A DNA stretch of 64,000 nucleotides from Mixophyes australis (lineage: Eukaryota > Chordata > Amphibia > Anura > Limnodynastidae): contig JAVHZZ010000010.1 of the NCBI GenBank assembly GCA_036250195.1, positions 81,761,257 to 81,825,256 on the forward strand, given 5' to 3'. A program made the translations under genes and the position numbers. The notes below the pieces were generated by a model. It made no database searches. It saw nothing but the letters and a program-made list of their open reading frames with translations, and was not told where the DNA came from. Below, one piece after another: positions 43,761 through 56,878 of the stretch. Position 1 is the first letter of the stretch; every line of letters begins with the position of its first letter.

Positions 43761-45790
43761 CTTCTGCCAGCCCTGTAGATGTCACTGAGTATTGCCTACA
43801 CATCTATATCAGGTAGTTATTGAGGGATTAGCCTGCCTCTTTGTTCAGCACCAGGTCTTCACCTAGCCTGCTAATCATTGGAGCTGATTATCTCCAACTG
43901 GTAACAAGAGTTTGAATTAGATATGCCAATGAACATCACGGCATGGAGATGCAAATAAATGGAGACGTTTTCGACTTAGCATGAGCCTGGGCAGTTTTTT
44001 GGATCCCTTGTAGGTGGTGGTAATTGGGCTTCGCCATTACTATCAGTGGAACACCTTTTATACCATCTTCATACATTTCATTCCAGAAACACATTTGCAC
44101 TCTTAAATCAATGTAAAAAAATGAAAGTATATAGTGTAGATAGGCGAAGTTAGACATAAAAACGTTTAATGCCCCTGCATTTGTTTTGGTTTGTAAATGG
44201 ATTTTTTTTTAACCTGTTATTAGATATCCTAAAATACCATCTGGGCACCTAACTGTTGTGCTCATAGTGATATTGAAAAGATATCTCCAAGGACATGGTC
44301 CCGAGGGGATGATGATGGTGTGGATGACATCTCGGGCAGACATCTAGCAGTTGACCTCTTGGACTTCCACATTCTTTGAGAAGTTAGATCTCGATGGAGG
44401 AAAAATATTTGGAATTAGGTAGTCAAGTAACATGGGAGTGATGTAAATGATATAGATTAGGTAGATATGCATGTAATCATATATATGATATGCAATGCTA
44501 ACTGCTTTCTCTATTTATGTTAGCAATAATTGCTGTGACTAATTTCCACCCATCATGTGTCGGTGTCAGTTTGTGATGAGCTACAGCGGAACTTATGCAG
44601 TACAAGTGTTAGTGTTTGGTCTAAGGGGGGTCTAAGGGTCATACTTTTTTAAGTCCTATTTTATTTTGCCTCCATCAAATTCCAAAACAATACTGCAAAG
44701 CTGGAAGTAGGGAAAGACTTAAAAATAAATGTAAAAAATTAAATAGCCAGAAACGGCAACAGCTTTTACAGCTGTTACCCAGTGAGCAATTGTGTCAAAC
44801 ACAGATGAGAATGGGTTAATGCTACACCTCAGAAATCGCTAATATTATAACCATCTCAAGTCCTGCCAGTAACTGCCACATTCTTGACCATGTACAATGG
44901 CACAAAGCCTACATTGTTGTTACTCTGCAACCCCATAGATACGATCTAATAGTCTGTCCTTTCCTCTCTTCCCTGAGCCCTGGCACCCGTTCTCTGGCAC
45001 TTGGCAGAAAGAGCTGTCTAATTATATAACCCTAGTTGGCCGGACTGATAAGCAGATATATGGAGCATTGTTTAAATGCCTCAAATTGAAGGTAAACAGT
45101 GAACTGATCTCAACCGACACCTAGACATGAAAACACATTCTTTACTAAAAAAGTAATATCTTAGAAACAAAGTACGCACAGAATGCCATCACAATGTTTG
45201 TTAGCGATCCCAGCAAAGGTGCCTAACTCAATCCTTAATTAGAAATGTAATGATGCTTCAACTACAACAAACAAAGAAATATGCATTAATCACAGCTTTT
45301 AGATAGATTACATTTTAACCTGAGAACCCAATAACTCTATAAGCACTAATTATACCTGCTTGACCAGCTGTAGAAGCACTTCCCAGTCTACCTAAATTAT
45401 TTTGGATGGCCATTCCAGGGCTGTAAAGTGGTCTTACATCTGAACCTTTCTCTCTTCATGCCCAACCAAAGACTGGAGGAGAAGGTAATTTTCTTACACA
45501 CACTCAAAAATGCTGCCTATGAAATTGATGGCTAAGTGGTAAGACAAATAATTCTCTAAACTTATATGTTAGATGATTAGAACAATTCCATGTAGTGGAG
45601 AACAGGTGGGTCCTTTTATTCAACACTATGGTGTACCCAATTGGTTATAGACTTCAAACTGGAACTATGTGTTTCCTTCTCAATGAAGGTTAACTCAAGA
45701 CTTACTGATAATTCACTGTCTTAGGGATGTAGAAATGGATCAAGGAACATTCCCTACCTGTTTATAATGATTTAGGAGAGTGCAACATGC
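43761..45790. other. no recognised feature
   Basis: Mostly AT-rich, unique-looking sequence with short ORFs. Confidence 0.5.
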
Positions 45791-45905
45791 ACACACAGGC
45801 CTGGATTTGTGGAAAAGTCACAGAGGCCCAGGTACAAAGTGCCAGGGTGAGACATCCAACTCCTTTACTCACTTTTGGGCCAGTCTGGTATTTGATGGGC
45901 TAAAC

Positions 45906-46595
45906 CAGCGGTTCCTAAATTGTGTGCCGAGGCTCCTTGGTGTGCCGCAGTGATCACAGAGGGGTGTCACGGCCAGGGCTGGTAGTAAGTGGGGCAAGGC
46001 AGAGGAGGGGCGCCAAGTGCTCCCTTTTGCCTGCCGCCCCCCGATTGTCCGCCGGTCGGGGAAAGAAAATACTTAAATACCCAGCGCCCACCTCCTTGCT
46101 TCATTCTCAATGAATGTTGGGCGTGACGTCATCATGCCCTTACATTTTTAGTGAAGAACCCGGCAGTGTGGAGCTGGAAATTAGAAGATAGAAGACAGAG
46201 GTGAACACAAAAGAAGACAGAAGAAAGAAGGGCAAGTAGAAGGTAAGACAGGGGGCACAGAGTAAAAATAGAAAACTGTCACAGAGTGAAATAGAGAAGG
46301 GGCACAGTGGGAATTTGAGAAGGGGAATTTGTGATATTGTGAAGGGGCACATTGTGAATGGGCGCAGTGTGATGGTGAAAGGGCGCAGTGGTATAATGAA
46401 GAGGCACAGTGTGATGGTGAAAGGGCGCAGTGGTATAATGAAGAGGCACAGTGTGATGGTGAAGAGGCCTAAATACTTCTTACATTATTTTGAACCAACT
46501 ACTTATTATTACTAATTATTTTGGCTTAGGGGTGCCTTGGAAAAATTATGGAGATCCTAAGGGTGCCTCGAACTGAGAACGTTTTGGAACCACTG
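45906..46595. mobile_element. non-autonomous hAT element (CAGCGGTTCC/GGAACCACTG)
   Basis: Left CAGCGGTTCCTAAATTGTGT, right ACGTTTTGGAACCACTG; CAGTGGTTCC ends are typical of hAT MITEs. The flanking 8-mers GGCTAAAC and GGCCAGAC agree at 6 of 8. Non-coding. Confidence 0.8.
46258..46465. repeat. about 45-bp minisatellite inside the hAT element
   Basis: TGATGGTGAAAGGGCGCAGT with GGTATAATGAAGAGGCACAG repeats twice exactly and extends leftward as degenerate copies. Confidence 0.85.
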
Positions 46596-46603
46596 GGCCA
46601 GAC

Positions 46604-47016
46604 AAATTCCAGGAACTGGGTAGCCAATATATCTAAAAAATGACTGTTGTCTCAGCTCACAGTTATATTTTCCTAACTGTGAATGCTATGCAAGATTTTT
46701 GGTGATTTCTGTTTTCCTTTTCCTTTTTCTTTATATGCAGTAGCAATATTTGAGCAGGTGGTTTTGCTTACCAAGTCAACTTGGAAAGAAAAGGTCCAGT
46801 TCCCGTCTCTGCATTTCAGTTTCCAGACAGGTAATGATGCTACTGCAAATCAATTATGTTTATATCTCATAAAGGTAGAGACATTACATAGTGTAGGAAT
46901 GTCACAGGCTTCTAGCTGATATTATGATTCAAGAAACATTGTATATGGGATAAAGAACTCAGGTTCTCACACATACTGATCTCTCTTATGTACTATGGAT
47001 TGATAGAATCCAAGAA
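46604..47016. other. no recognised feature
   Basis: Nothing recognised. Confidence 0.45.
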
Positions 47017-47220
47017 GTGCAAGGTAGTTGTTCTTTTCACAAACAGCTGGGCTTTACTAACAACAGCATACATGGATACTGTCTAGGTCAATATATAATA
47101 ATTACTGCTAGAATTCAGGGTATAGCTATGATGTTTGTTAATGTTTATGCACCAAGTGAAGATCAAAATGATATTTTTTTTTGTAATCTGGGTCAAATCA
47201 TAGCTAAGGTACATTTTTGT
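47017..47220 (+). pseudogene. L1-type ORF2 endonuclease fragment
   Basis: One forward frame reads GYCLGQYIIITARIQGIAMM then FVNVYAPSEDQNDIFF. This is the GRY[IV]...VNVYAPN segment of the apurinic-type endonuclease in L1-clade LINE ORF2. Sequence on both sides is unrelated, so it is a short fragment. Confidence 0.75.
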
Positions 47221-47259
47221 GCAAGTCTGATGAGTAGAGACATGCATGTGCCTATTGAC

Positions 47260-47665
47260 AAAACACTTGATCATACCACGTTCACACTGCCGTCTCTGCA
47301 ATATCACAGGATTTTGAACCTGGGATATTGCCATGTCACAGAGCATCCCAGCTCATCAGACCCTGTTCCTACCACACCTTGGTCCAGGGATATTCCCGGA
47401 ACGACCCCGTTCATACTAAACCCAGGTCTGCCCTGGCAATAAGTGTGAGTCATCACAAGAGGACATTTGACTGATTGACAAAGATCCCTAATCCCCCCAA
47501 TCAGCTCCTGTCTGTGAGATCCGGGTTGAAAAGCCCGGGTCGCACAATTCACACTGGCGGCTACCTGGGACGGATCCTGGAATAACCCTGCAAAAGTTCA
47601 GTGTCTAATTCCTGGGTCATATGACCCGGGTAGATGCAGGGATCCCCGTTCACACTGAGCCACAA
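47260..47665. repeat. interspersed repeat with TTCACACTG and CCCGGGT words
   Basis: GTTCACACTG-like words occur at about 47280, 47552 and 47649, with CCCGGGT palindromic words between. This resembles fold-back MITEs with this vocabulary, but I could not match two ends. Confidence 0.4.
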
Positions 47666-47718
47666 TACTTGATCTAAAACTGACTCCATCATTCCTATTA
47701 TTTGGACAGTACAAGACC

Positions 47719-47870
47719 AGGGCCGCCATCAGGGGGGTACAGTCGCTACAGCTCTGAGGGGCTCGGACAGATTAGGGGGCCAGCACAGACCCCACTGTCT
47801 GTAAGGGCCCCCTGATCTGCCCAGGCCCCTTAGTCTGAACGCCTATCCCTGTCTGTGATACTGCGGCTCC
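47719..47870. mobile_element. hAT-type left end (CAGGGCCGCCATCAGGGGGG)
   Basis: A left-end motif as in CAGGGCC hAT elements, followed by GC-rich text with GGGGCC words. A possible right end CAGATCTGCCCCTG lies at 48049-48062, but the flanking 8-mers do not match, so I do not join them. Confidence 0.5.
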
Positions 47871-48255
47871 CGGTCACTGATAGGCTGGGAGCTCACAGTG
47901 CGGTGACATCATCACTGCATGCCACATCTATCAGTGACCGTGAGGCGCAGCATCGTGGACGCTAGGCACTGGTGGGGTTGTTGTTGAAAAATTGACAATC
48001 CCATTTGTAAAAAGACAAATGGAGATTGCTGGGGCAATCGCCCCCACTCCAGATCTGCCCCTGTTTGGTGGTACAAAATGTCATAATGTTGTGAGTTTAA
48101 AAATGTTTGTCTTTTTTTTTTCTCCAGGTGCTGATGAGAGCATACATGATGAGAGCCAGCACACATCCTTATAGCAAAAGTAGGAATAAAAAGAAAAACA
48201 ATAATGAAATAATTGGAAATGCTTTGTTGTAAAAAAAAAGTTTGCTATTTAAAAA

Positions 48256-48281
48256 AACCTGTTTGTGTGTGTGTGTGTGTT
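48256..48281. repeat. (GT)n microsatellite
   Basis: About ten GT dinucleotides. Confidence 0.85.
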
Positions 48282-48626
48282 ATTTTTTCTAAGCAAATGT
48301 ATACTACTGTAATTAAACTATGTTCTAAAGGGTTATTTTTGATATCCTGGAATAATGCAGGTTTCTGTGGTAAAGCATATAAAGGGTTGAAATGCAGTAA
48401 TTGTCATGAAATATGGGTGTTTAGGAAAATTAAGATGAATTGGGGTAATTAAGAAATTACACGCATGTGCATTATTTTGTGAATCAGGAATAAAGAAGCA
48501 TGTAATGCAATAAGGTGCATTACCTCCCAAATCACATAGATGAGCAAATAAAAATGTAATGACACGTGTGTTGGATTTTACATCATGCTTGTGAGTTACT
48601 ACCATATTCATCTACAAACATATTCC

Positions 48627-49199
48627 CATACTTGCCAACTGTCCCTGAATGTCAGGGAGACTCCCTGAAATAGGGGTGATCTCCCTCACTCCCTGAAGAG
48701 TCTGGCATTCTCCCTGATGCTGAGCCAGTACAAGACGTGGTTGGCTTCACCATCTGTGGCATAATGACACAGTTCAGAAATTGTGTCCTATGTCCATGTA
48801 TTGATGCCTATGGAGGTGGCCATTTTCATGGAGACCAAGATTTCATCAAAAACTGACAGGTAAGACAACATGACTTCAGTAATGGAGACAGAAATGTAAA
48901 AGACACTTCAGTCTTTAGAAATTCATTAGCTGCTTTTCTTTAACGCATTTCTGGGAGACTTCCAGGGAGAGGAGGGCAACCTCCTGGTTCGCGCCTCAGC
49001 AATAGATAAGTGGCAGGGGGTGGGGCTTAATGATGCAAATATCGCATCATCCTAGCTCCGCCCACTGATTTAATTGGCCAAAATTGTGACAATCGTTTAG
49101 GGGCCGGGCCAAAATGATGCGATTTGTCAAGCCCCGCTCCCGCACACCCACCTCCCCCGGGATCTCCCTGAAACCAACAAGGAAAAGTTGGCAAGTATG
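48627..49199. mobile_element. non-autonomous hAT element (573 bp) with exact 8-bp duplication
   Basis: CATACTTGCCAACTGTCCCT ... AGTTGGCAAGTATG, inverted over at least 14 bp, with CATATTCC on both sides (48619-48626, 49200-49207). The left part repeats CTCCCTGA words. Non-coding. Confidence 0.92.
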
Positions 49200-49207
49200 C
49201 ATATTCC

Positions 49208-49944
49208 TTGCATACGCTTGCCCTTGAATACAGACGTGCATATGTACAGGTTACGTGCACTTTTTGTTTTTTAAATCCCCCCCACAAATTATATTCGCAT
49301 TGCCCTCCTTTATGACTCAGGCCCGGTAAGAACAAATGTGGTTGTTATACTGAAGCCAAGGACAGGGCGCAATCTATATTGATATTAAGTTGTTTGCTGA
49401 AATCTTAACCTTTAGGCTTAAAACAGTTTTCCCAATACCAGTACTCCATCATCAGATGGCTTTTGTCCTGAGCTGTCGACCATATAAATATTCACAGAAC
49501 TATGGGCTTAATCCAACTTGATTACACAAAGTTACTTTTCTGGTTCTGTCTCTTGACACACAATGGACCTAGGGTAGGTTGTACTGGCCCTATGTCCACC
49601 ACACTCTCAGAAATGTGTCTTTAAAGGCTTCACGGTTTTTACAATCTCTAACCCCATGATCTCTTTACGGAACCTATTTTTGGAGGTTTTTGTAAAGTGT
49701 CAGCGATCATAATAAATTGCTAACTTCCCTTTTACTAACTTATGTTCTGTTTATATCACTGATTTCCTCTATCCAAAGGAAATACAATATAAATAGCATA
49801 CACTTGTATAAAACATTGCAATCCCATATCAGAGAGTGGTCCCAACATAACATATACCTAATTCAGTACATTGTATTTTTAGTCATTGCCTATTCCAGTG
49901 TGCCTAAAGGATATTAATATACACACTCTAGGATCAAAATAGGT
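49208..49944. other. no recognised feature
   Basis: Nothing recognised beyond continuation of the older sequence interrupted by the hAT element. Confidence 0.45.
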
Positions 49945-50138
49945 ACTCCAAAAACATACTGGTAGATTAATTGGCTGCTTTTAAATTGCCCTTAGTCTCT
50001 CTCGGTCTCTGTGTGTGTATGTTAGGGGATTTAGATTGTAAGCTCTAATGTTGCAGGGACTGATGTGAGTGAGTTTTCTGTGCAGTGCTGCGGAATTAGT
50101 GGCGCTATATAATTAAATAGATGATGATGATGATGATA
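49945..50138 (+). repeat. SINE, 5'-truncated
   Basis: ACTCCAAAAACATACTGGTA through TAATTGGCTGCTTTTAAATT, GATTTAGATTGTAAGCTCTA and GTGGCGCTATATAATTAAAT to GATGATGATGATGAT. Lacks the tRNA-like head. Confidence 0.85.
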
Positions 50139-51509
50139 GGTAATTTACTTATTTTATTGTCTAAAAACAGACAGAGATTGGCACTCAGTCTACATATTTT
50201 CATGCTTTATGTCTAACTTAACATTTATATTGGGGCTTTCCTTCTCATTTTAATAGACAATTTGAATAGCAAAATTAGTTAATGACCTTGCAGAAGTACA
50301 ATGACAGCAATAGACCTTCAATTAACATAGCTAACTCAAGTGCATACTTGTGTCTTAAATTATGGTCTAAATTATATTGTATATTGGGTCTTGTGAGGTC
50401 CTTATAATTAATGTAGCCTTATTTCTAAACATATGGACTCCTCTGGGGCAAAACTTTCCAAGTTTATCTTTGTAGCTGCAAAAGAACACTAGAAGGATAG
50501 GCAACTTGATTAAGATTGGCAAGGTCATAGACTAAACTGAGGAATACAACAATATATTCAAGTGTGTGGCGTTGATCCTTGTTTCTATTTGGGACAGAGC
50601 AGCTGGAATTAAGGTTCTATTATTTGATTAATGGAACCTTTTACTGGACTATTTTGGACAAAAACATTCTCCTACTATTGTGGGTAGTGCTGACGTTGTA
50701 ACGTTATTAAACTTGCTTCCATATTTGTATTAGTTACTTTGATGATTTGTTTGAGAAGTTAAATGCGCTACATAACTTTCCCAATATTATTTTGAATCCT
50801 ATCAATCATTTTAAGAATGCTATGTTGTTTTGACTTTTTTTATTATTATCTTTCTGATCCTTTTTTATGTATTATTTGTGCAGTGGATATTTGTATCAAG
50901 AACAATAAATGTATCCTGGAAACTTATTTAATAAAAGCAATAATACTTAAATGAAAAAATAATTATTACTGGAACCTAACTTCTAAAATTGTTTTCTAAT
51001 AATGTCAATGGATGCACATCTTCTCTGGATCCTTAAGAGCTCCTGCTGCCTCTTAGATTTGATAGAGGTGGGGATGAATGATCAATTTGGGTGGAGATAT
51101 CCTTCATACAGCAAGTATTAGCTGCATTAAAATATGTATACAATACAAAGCGATGTAAGAAAAACAAAAATCAACCACAAACAATAAACACTCCTATACA
51201 CAATATATACAACATAGTATTATAGAAAAAAACAATTAAAAAAATCAATCCACCTTAAATAATTTAAATGGACATCTGACTGTAAAATTTTAATTTGTTT
51301 CTGGAAGTGATATAATTTAATTTATTTGAATTGATTTACTTATTGTTTAGAATTCAATATTAATATTGTTTTTATATTATTTTAACATTCTTGAATTATA
51401 TGGGTTTAAAGGGGAACCCGAGTTAATGAGAATGAGATTACCACAAGGGAAGCCAGATATGTAAAAACTCATTATTAAAATTGAAGTTATTTATTTTATG
51501 ATTAGTTGC

Positions 51510-51518
<9 letters not shown>
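50139..51518. other. no recognised feature
   Basis: Very AT-rich; nothing recognised. Confidence 0.5.

Positions 51519-51553
<35 letters not shown>
51519..51553. repeat. (TA)n microsatellite
   Basis: About 17 TA dinucleotides. Confidence 0.95.
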
Positions 51554-51554
<1 letters not shown>

Positions 51555-53518
51555 TTTTTAATATTATTTTAAATGCTGTTTAGTTATATGATTGGCTTGA
51601 AGAAAAAATAAGAATATGATTTTGATTTATGTATTACTGCCATCCAAATGAGATTGAGTTACAACACGGACTAAAACAGAACTGATTCAACCACTTGTGA
51701 TTAATTTATGGGGAGATCCAATTGGACCACATGGGTTTTTAAGGAGTGAGGTCCCCCTGATAGCTTCACATCTCATAGGAAGCCACTGACAAAATAAGTG
51801 GAGAAACACGTAAGATGACTATCTATAATCTTGGCATGGAGACATCTGTTTAGGTGACTATAAGACTGACACAAAAAGACCAATTGAATAAAGAGACACG
51901 GGTCTAACTATTATTAATTCAATGTAAGGTAATTATAAGTACTGCTGAGCTAAGAGATAAACGCTTGTGCAAGGATAACATCACGGAGAGCTGCAGGTGG
52001 AGACTGCTGATCTCCGCCTGTTACACAGACCATTGTACTCTGGTATTAATCTTGTTGAAGCTCCGGATGTTAAGAAAATCTACACCTCAGAGACAGACAT
52101 GGCTAAGAGTTCCGTATCCACTGATGGAAGTGTATAAACTAAAATCTTCTGAAAGTAATTACCCATACGTTTTGGTCAGTTACTGTTTCAGACAAATTTT
52201 TGCTCAGCAAATTGTTATGTCCGTCACTATCTCACCAATAAATATTGTCCAATGCGATCAGTGTGGTTCCAAAGCACAAAAAAAATTTAATAGCATTACG
52301 CAGCAAAATACAAAAAGAATGTTACAAAGTATAACCGATACATATGCCGTGCATCCTGGATCCAGGACAATTGTAAAAGCTGATGTCTGTTGGCAAAGAG
52401 ACTGTTCCTGTAACCCCAATATGACGTAGCGTACTAATTGCACTCGCACAGTAAACCAATATTAATCAATTTAGTCGACTTCACCCAATTATTCGACTTT
52501 GACAATTTACATATTAATTCTGTTGTGTGCATCATCAGTTTTTCAACAAAAGTTTTACAGTAATTAACAATAGATCAGATCAGGGTCGCACCCTGGGGGG
52601 TTTCCTGGTGCCTGGAAACCCCCCTGGGATGTGTCCTGAGCGATTCAGCAAGAAAGTTGTGGTAATTGCTACCTCCTGCTTAACACTTACCTAAACTCAA
52701 GCATTAGGAAGGAAAAACATCTACACTTATCTCAGAGACTTACTAACATCCATATAAGTATGCACCAAGTCTTTTTTTTTCAATGTAAAATAAAAGCTTT
52801 GAAAGACGCTTCAGCTGACACACAGTAAAGGGACCTATACTGTTATCGATGGCTTTATAAATGTTTGTGAGTGCTGCCTCAAGTTCAACTAAAATGCAAA
52901 GTAATCAAATAAGTTATCTATAGTAAGCTAAAATAGATTATATAGACTCAACTTTATTGATAATAGATCGCAACTATCATAACTAGCTCTAGGACAGCTA
53001 TACACCATATTTAAGGCTACTGCCTGTAGCATTCTGCAAAGACTAAATAACCTGTCTTTTTTCTTTAATAAGGTTTAATTTCAAATTTAATTAATAACCC
53101 CTTCATTCTTTGACAAAACTCTGTTTAAAACTGTTATAAAATAATACTCATCAGCTCCGTTCACAATAACTGACAGCAACTCTTGATTATTACTCGGTCA
53201 TTCTGTCATTCGTTTCTAAAAGCGGCGCTTTCCAATTTTAATTTAAAAAAAATCTTATAAATAAACATAGTATTCATTATAACATATTTGCAAGATTTAT
53301 TAAAATAAATCTCAGACAAGAGATTCATTGTTGCACCTGTCATTGGTTATTGTGGTAATTCAATCGGAAAAACTATCTTGTTGAAATCTGTACCATTTAA
53401 CTGCTTTGTCAATCTGAATCTAATCTGATATCAATATGTTTTCTTGAACAGCTCAGCAAATTCAACATAACGACGAAAAAGGATTGAGCTCTTACTAAAA
53501 GTAAAAATACCGTTTTAT
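51554..53518. other. mostly unrecognised
   Basis: AT-rich. GGAGAAACACGTAAGATGAC near 51800 resembles the GAAACGCGT phrase common in vertebrate retroelement ends, too short to classify. A 154-codon frame at 51965-52429 shows no domain. At 52581-52638 a 58-bp piece runs CAGGGTCGCACCC to GGGATGTGTCCTG around a GGTTTCC/GGAAACC hairpin, a possible minimal relative of the element at 6515. Confidence 0.35.
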
Positions 53519-53660
53519 ACGGCCAGGCGCGGGCTGACAACATGCAGGCCGGGGGCGCACAGTCATCAATGACGCGGTCGCATCGCGTGTCATATGATGC
53601 GGCCGCCTCTGCGGCCCGAACAGCGGTCACTCTTAGCGGCCCAGCCCGCCCCTATATACA
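53519..53660. other. GC/CpG-rich island in an AT-rich region
   Basis: About 140 bp dense in CG dinucleotides (GACGCGGTCGCATCGCGTGT; GATGCGGCCGCCTCTGCGGC) and ending CCCGCCCCTATATACAGCC. It contrasts sharply with flanks. Could be a promoter of the L1-like element downstream, an LTR remnant, or a host CpG island. Confidence 0.5.
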
Positions 53661-53980
53661 GCCATTTAAAAGCTTGTGCTTCCATTCTCAACTGCGAATG
53701 CTCCCCACATTCTTGTTTATCTATGTACATCATCACAGAAACTTCAGAAAGTACTAAAAATTATAACTGAAGTTTATTCTATATGTAATATATATGTTTT
53801 GTATCCGACACAAATTTTGAGGTACCTTTATCTTTTCTTTTTCGTTTTTATTGCCTTCTCTTTTAGTAAATTTATAATTTCTAGTTTCCCCTCATAATGT
53901 AAAAAAAATCCTTATACTTCGTTTGTTAACCTACCCCGTTTATTTAAATTTAAAATACAGAGGATGTATAGTATTACTCT

Positions 53981-54095
53981 AAGGGGAATATTTACTAAAC
54001 TCCGGGTTTGAAAAAGTGGAGATGTTGTCTATAGCAACCAATCCGATTCTAGCTATCTTTTGTTTAGTACATTCTACAAAATGACAGCTAGAATC
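53981..54095. mobile_element. fold-back MITE (TTTACTAA family), right arm truncated
   Basis: GGGGAATATTTACTAAACTC, TAGCAACCAATCCGATTCTA, then TGACAGCTAGAATCT and an abrupt change of sequence. Confidence 0.75.
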
Positions 54096-54289
54096 TCCCT
54101 AGATATCTCCCTAAGTCTTCTTCAGGAATCAGATTTGCACTATCCCCATGATTACCCTTACTAACATTTCATATCCTCACCTTTAATTTTTATGGTTTCT
54201 CTTAACATCATAAAGTCACCATTTTTTAAATGACTTCTATAAAGAATACATTAAACACACAATATACAAAAATAAATGAATACAAATGT

Positions 54290-56860
54290 TTATATATTAA
54301 TGCCAACGGGTTGGACATTTCACAAGAACAAATAATGTTAATTCAACACCTAAAATCTTGACTTTAATTCATAAATCTCATTTTATTGAAGATCAACTAG
54401 AGTTGTAATGTAAAAACTTCCTTAAGAATATTTTTTCTAACTCAAATATAAAGGAACGGCTGTTTTGATTCAAAACTCAATTCCATTTATAGAATAAAAA
54501 TGTCTTAGAGATCCCCAAGGCCATTATATTATTCTTGTAGGAACGATAAATGTATCAGCAACTACTCTAGTGTCCTCAAACATAAGACAGTGTTATTCAT
54601 TTAAGTTAGTTTATAATGAAATCCCTAATATTAAAAAAATGGAATTCTTTTTATGACTAGTGAATTTAATACTAATTTAGACATTATTTTAGATTGTTCA
54701 AGTATTTTTAAGAAAAAAAGATAAACCATTAAAAATGTCCTATAAACTCCAGTAATACTAATTTAGACATTATTTTAGATTGTTCAAGTATTTTTAAGAA
54801 AAAAAGATAAACCATTAAAAATATCCTATAAACTCCAGGAATACATGACTCATTCCGTCTTTTACAACCAAAATATATACACTTCTCAACCAGACATAAA
54901 TCATATTGTCACATTAATATATTTATGCTTAATCATTATACCATGCACCAGATATGTTCTGCTGGGATGTCCTCTGTTCCCTGGTCAGATCAGCATGAGG
55001 TCTCATTAGAAGTGGATCTATTCATTAAAACACTCTTTTATCATAGATGGTGCCTCAATAATATTCTTCTCATTAATTAAATTATTAGAATCAAAATAGA
55101 GGATTCAATTAAATAATTCTTAGAATCCAACCTTTCAGATGAACTTTCCCCTTTAACTATCTGGGACGTTCACAAAGCTGATATAAGATGAATCACTATA
55201 AATCTAAGGTCTCAAGCAATTTTTACTTTTTTTAAAACTAACCAGATTATGGAAAAGGTTTTCCCCCCAAAAAACTAAAAAGAATCCTGTAATAAAATTC
55301 TTATCATAACAGGTCAACTCAATGGCATAGTAACCAAGAAAACCACTCTATGATGGTTACAACAATCTTACTATGAGAAAGCGGACAAACCAGATTAATT
55401 ATTAGTTAATAAGCTTTTTAAGAAAAACTAATAACAATATTTAATTTAATTTAAGAGTTGAATCTGACTACTTTGTACATGATCCAAAAAAAGATTTTAG
55501 CATGTTAAAATCCTAATATGAAAGACTATAATCTGAAGTAATTCATTAAATATACTCCCACTAAGAAATTAAAAATGAAAGAATATGTACAATCCCAACA
55601 GTCAACCAAATAAAAAACTTAAAATAACTAACAATTAAAATTAAAAAAAAAAATACTCCTGGAAAGATGTTATTTTCAATCAATTCCATGAAAAACAATG
55701 CTGATCGAAAACCTTGACGGCTCTTTTAATTAAGATAAAATTGCTTAATTAAATTAATTATTTAAAGATCTTTGAAAAAATATTTGAAGGAGAAAAATTC
55801 CTAAGGCACACCCCTAAAGCAGACATTTTAGTTATTAAAAAAGAGGAGGACAATCTGACCCATTTCTTTGTTAATCTAAAAATTAATATGAATAGTCTTG
55901 CAAATAGGCTTAATAAAATTATCCCACAACTGGTCCATAAAGACCAAGCAGGTTTCAAATCTAATCGCTAATCTGCAGACAATATGAGAAGAGCAATAAA
56001 CTTAAACTTACACAGCTAACAGAAAAGTTACATCCCCTCTGATGTTGTCCTTGACGCCCGAAAAGACATCTAAATTTCCTTCTCATTTATGTTTGAGATT
56101 TTACAGAAAATAGGCTTGGAGGAGCAGTTTCTACAGGGGATTGAGGGTCTATATGTCCGTCTACAATTGTTTTGGGCAATGGCAACTTCTCATGTTCAAT
56201 ATCACCAATGGTGTAAGTCAGGGGTGTCCACTGTAGGATTAGACGCACTATCGGTATATTGGGATTCTAATCAGGACAAAGGCAATACAAGATTTCGATA
56301 CATGCTGATGATATCTTGCTCACCTTGACTAACCCCCTGATATAGCTCCCTTGGGTTTTAAGAAAATAAAATTTAAGGAAATATAACATTTTAAAATAAA
56401 TAATAATAAAGTCAAATCCCTACAATTAAATATGGAAAATTTCATGTTAGGCCTCCTGAAATAAAATGTTAAATTCAATTAGCAGTATATAAAAAAAACA
56501 ATATTTTGGTATTTTCTTAATTAAAAAATAGGCGCAACTATTTCATGCCAATCATCCGAAATTATTTTAAGATATGAAAAAAAAATAACTGAATAAAACA
56601 ATCTACTTATATTCTGGATAGACAAAATATCAATGGCGAAAATTAATATTCTACCCACATTATTGTATCTCATTCAAACATTACCAGTCAGAATTCAAGC
56701 ACAATTTCTCTGATCAATTCCAAATTACATATCAAACTTCATCTGGTCATCTACAAAAAGATTAATAATGAAGGACTTGGAGTATCAAATTATGTAGCCT
56801 TGCATATCAATCAAAACTCTTACATTCTCCTCCATATATTAAAATTATATCACCTCCGCT
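54290..56860 (+). pseudogene. L1-like LINE ORF2 (endonuclease plus reverse transcriptase), decayed
   Basis: Forward frames retain L1-clade ORF2 landmarks in order. Near 54445-54560: KGTAVLIQNSIPFIE and a GHYIIL-type endonuclease segment. Near 55870-55960: SLANRLNKIIPQLVHKDQAG, then SADNMRRAIN, the RT region before the first Asp. Near 56050-56160: VLDARKDI then MFEILQKIGLEEQFLQGIE (family VLDAEKAFD). Near 56300-56335: HADDILLTLTNPL, the YADD box with Tyr replaced by His. Near 56632-56740: MAKINILPTLLYLIQTLPV in the C-terminal part. Stops and shifts occur throughout. It is cut off near 56870 where LTR-like sequence begins. Intact enzymes perform target-primed reverse transcription; this one cannot. 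Confidence 0.85.
54668..54838. repeat. 86-bp tandem duplication inside the L1 remnant
   Basis: AATACTAATTTAGACATTAT starts at 54668 and again at 54754; the two 86-bp units differ at only one or two positions, far less than expected from the decay of the surrounding L1, so the duplication is recent. Confidence 0.95.
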
Positions 56861-56878
56861 TTGGATGCTGCCTTGACT

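Noticed and set aside
47719..48062. Single hAT element from CAGGGCCGCC to GATCTGCCCCTG
   Set aside because: The ends are not good inverted repeats and the flanking 8-mers differ.
51965..52429. 154-codon forward frame with several Cys residues
   Set aside because: No recognisable domain, no splice or promoter support, and of a length expected by chance in a 64-kb six-frame scan.
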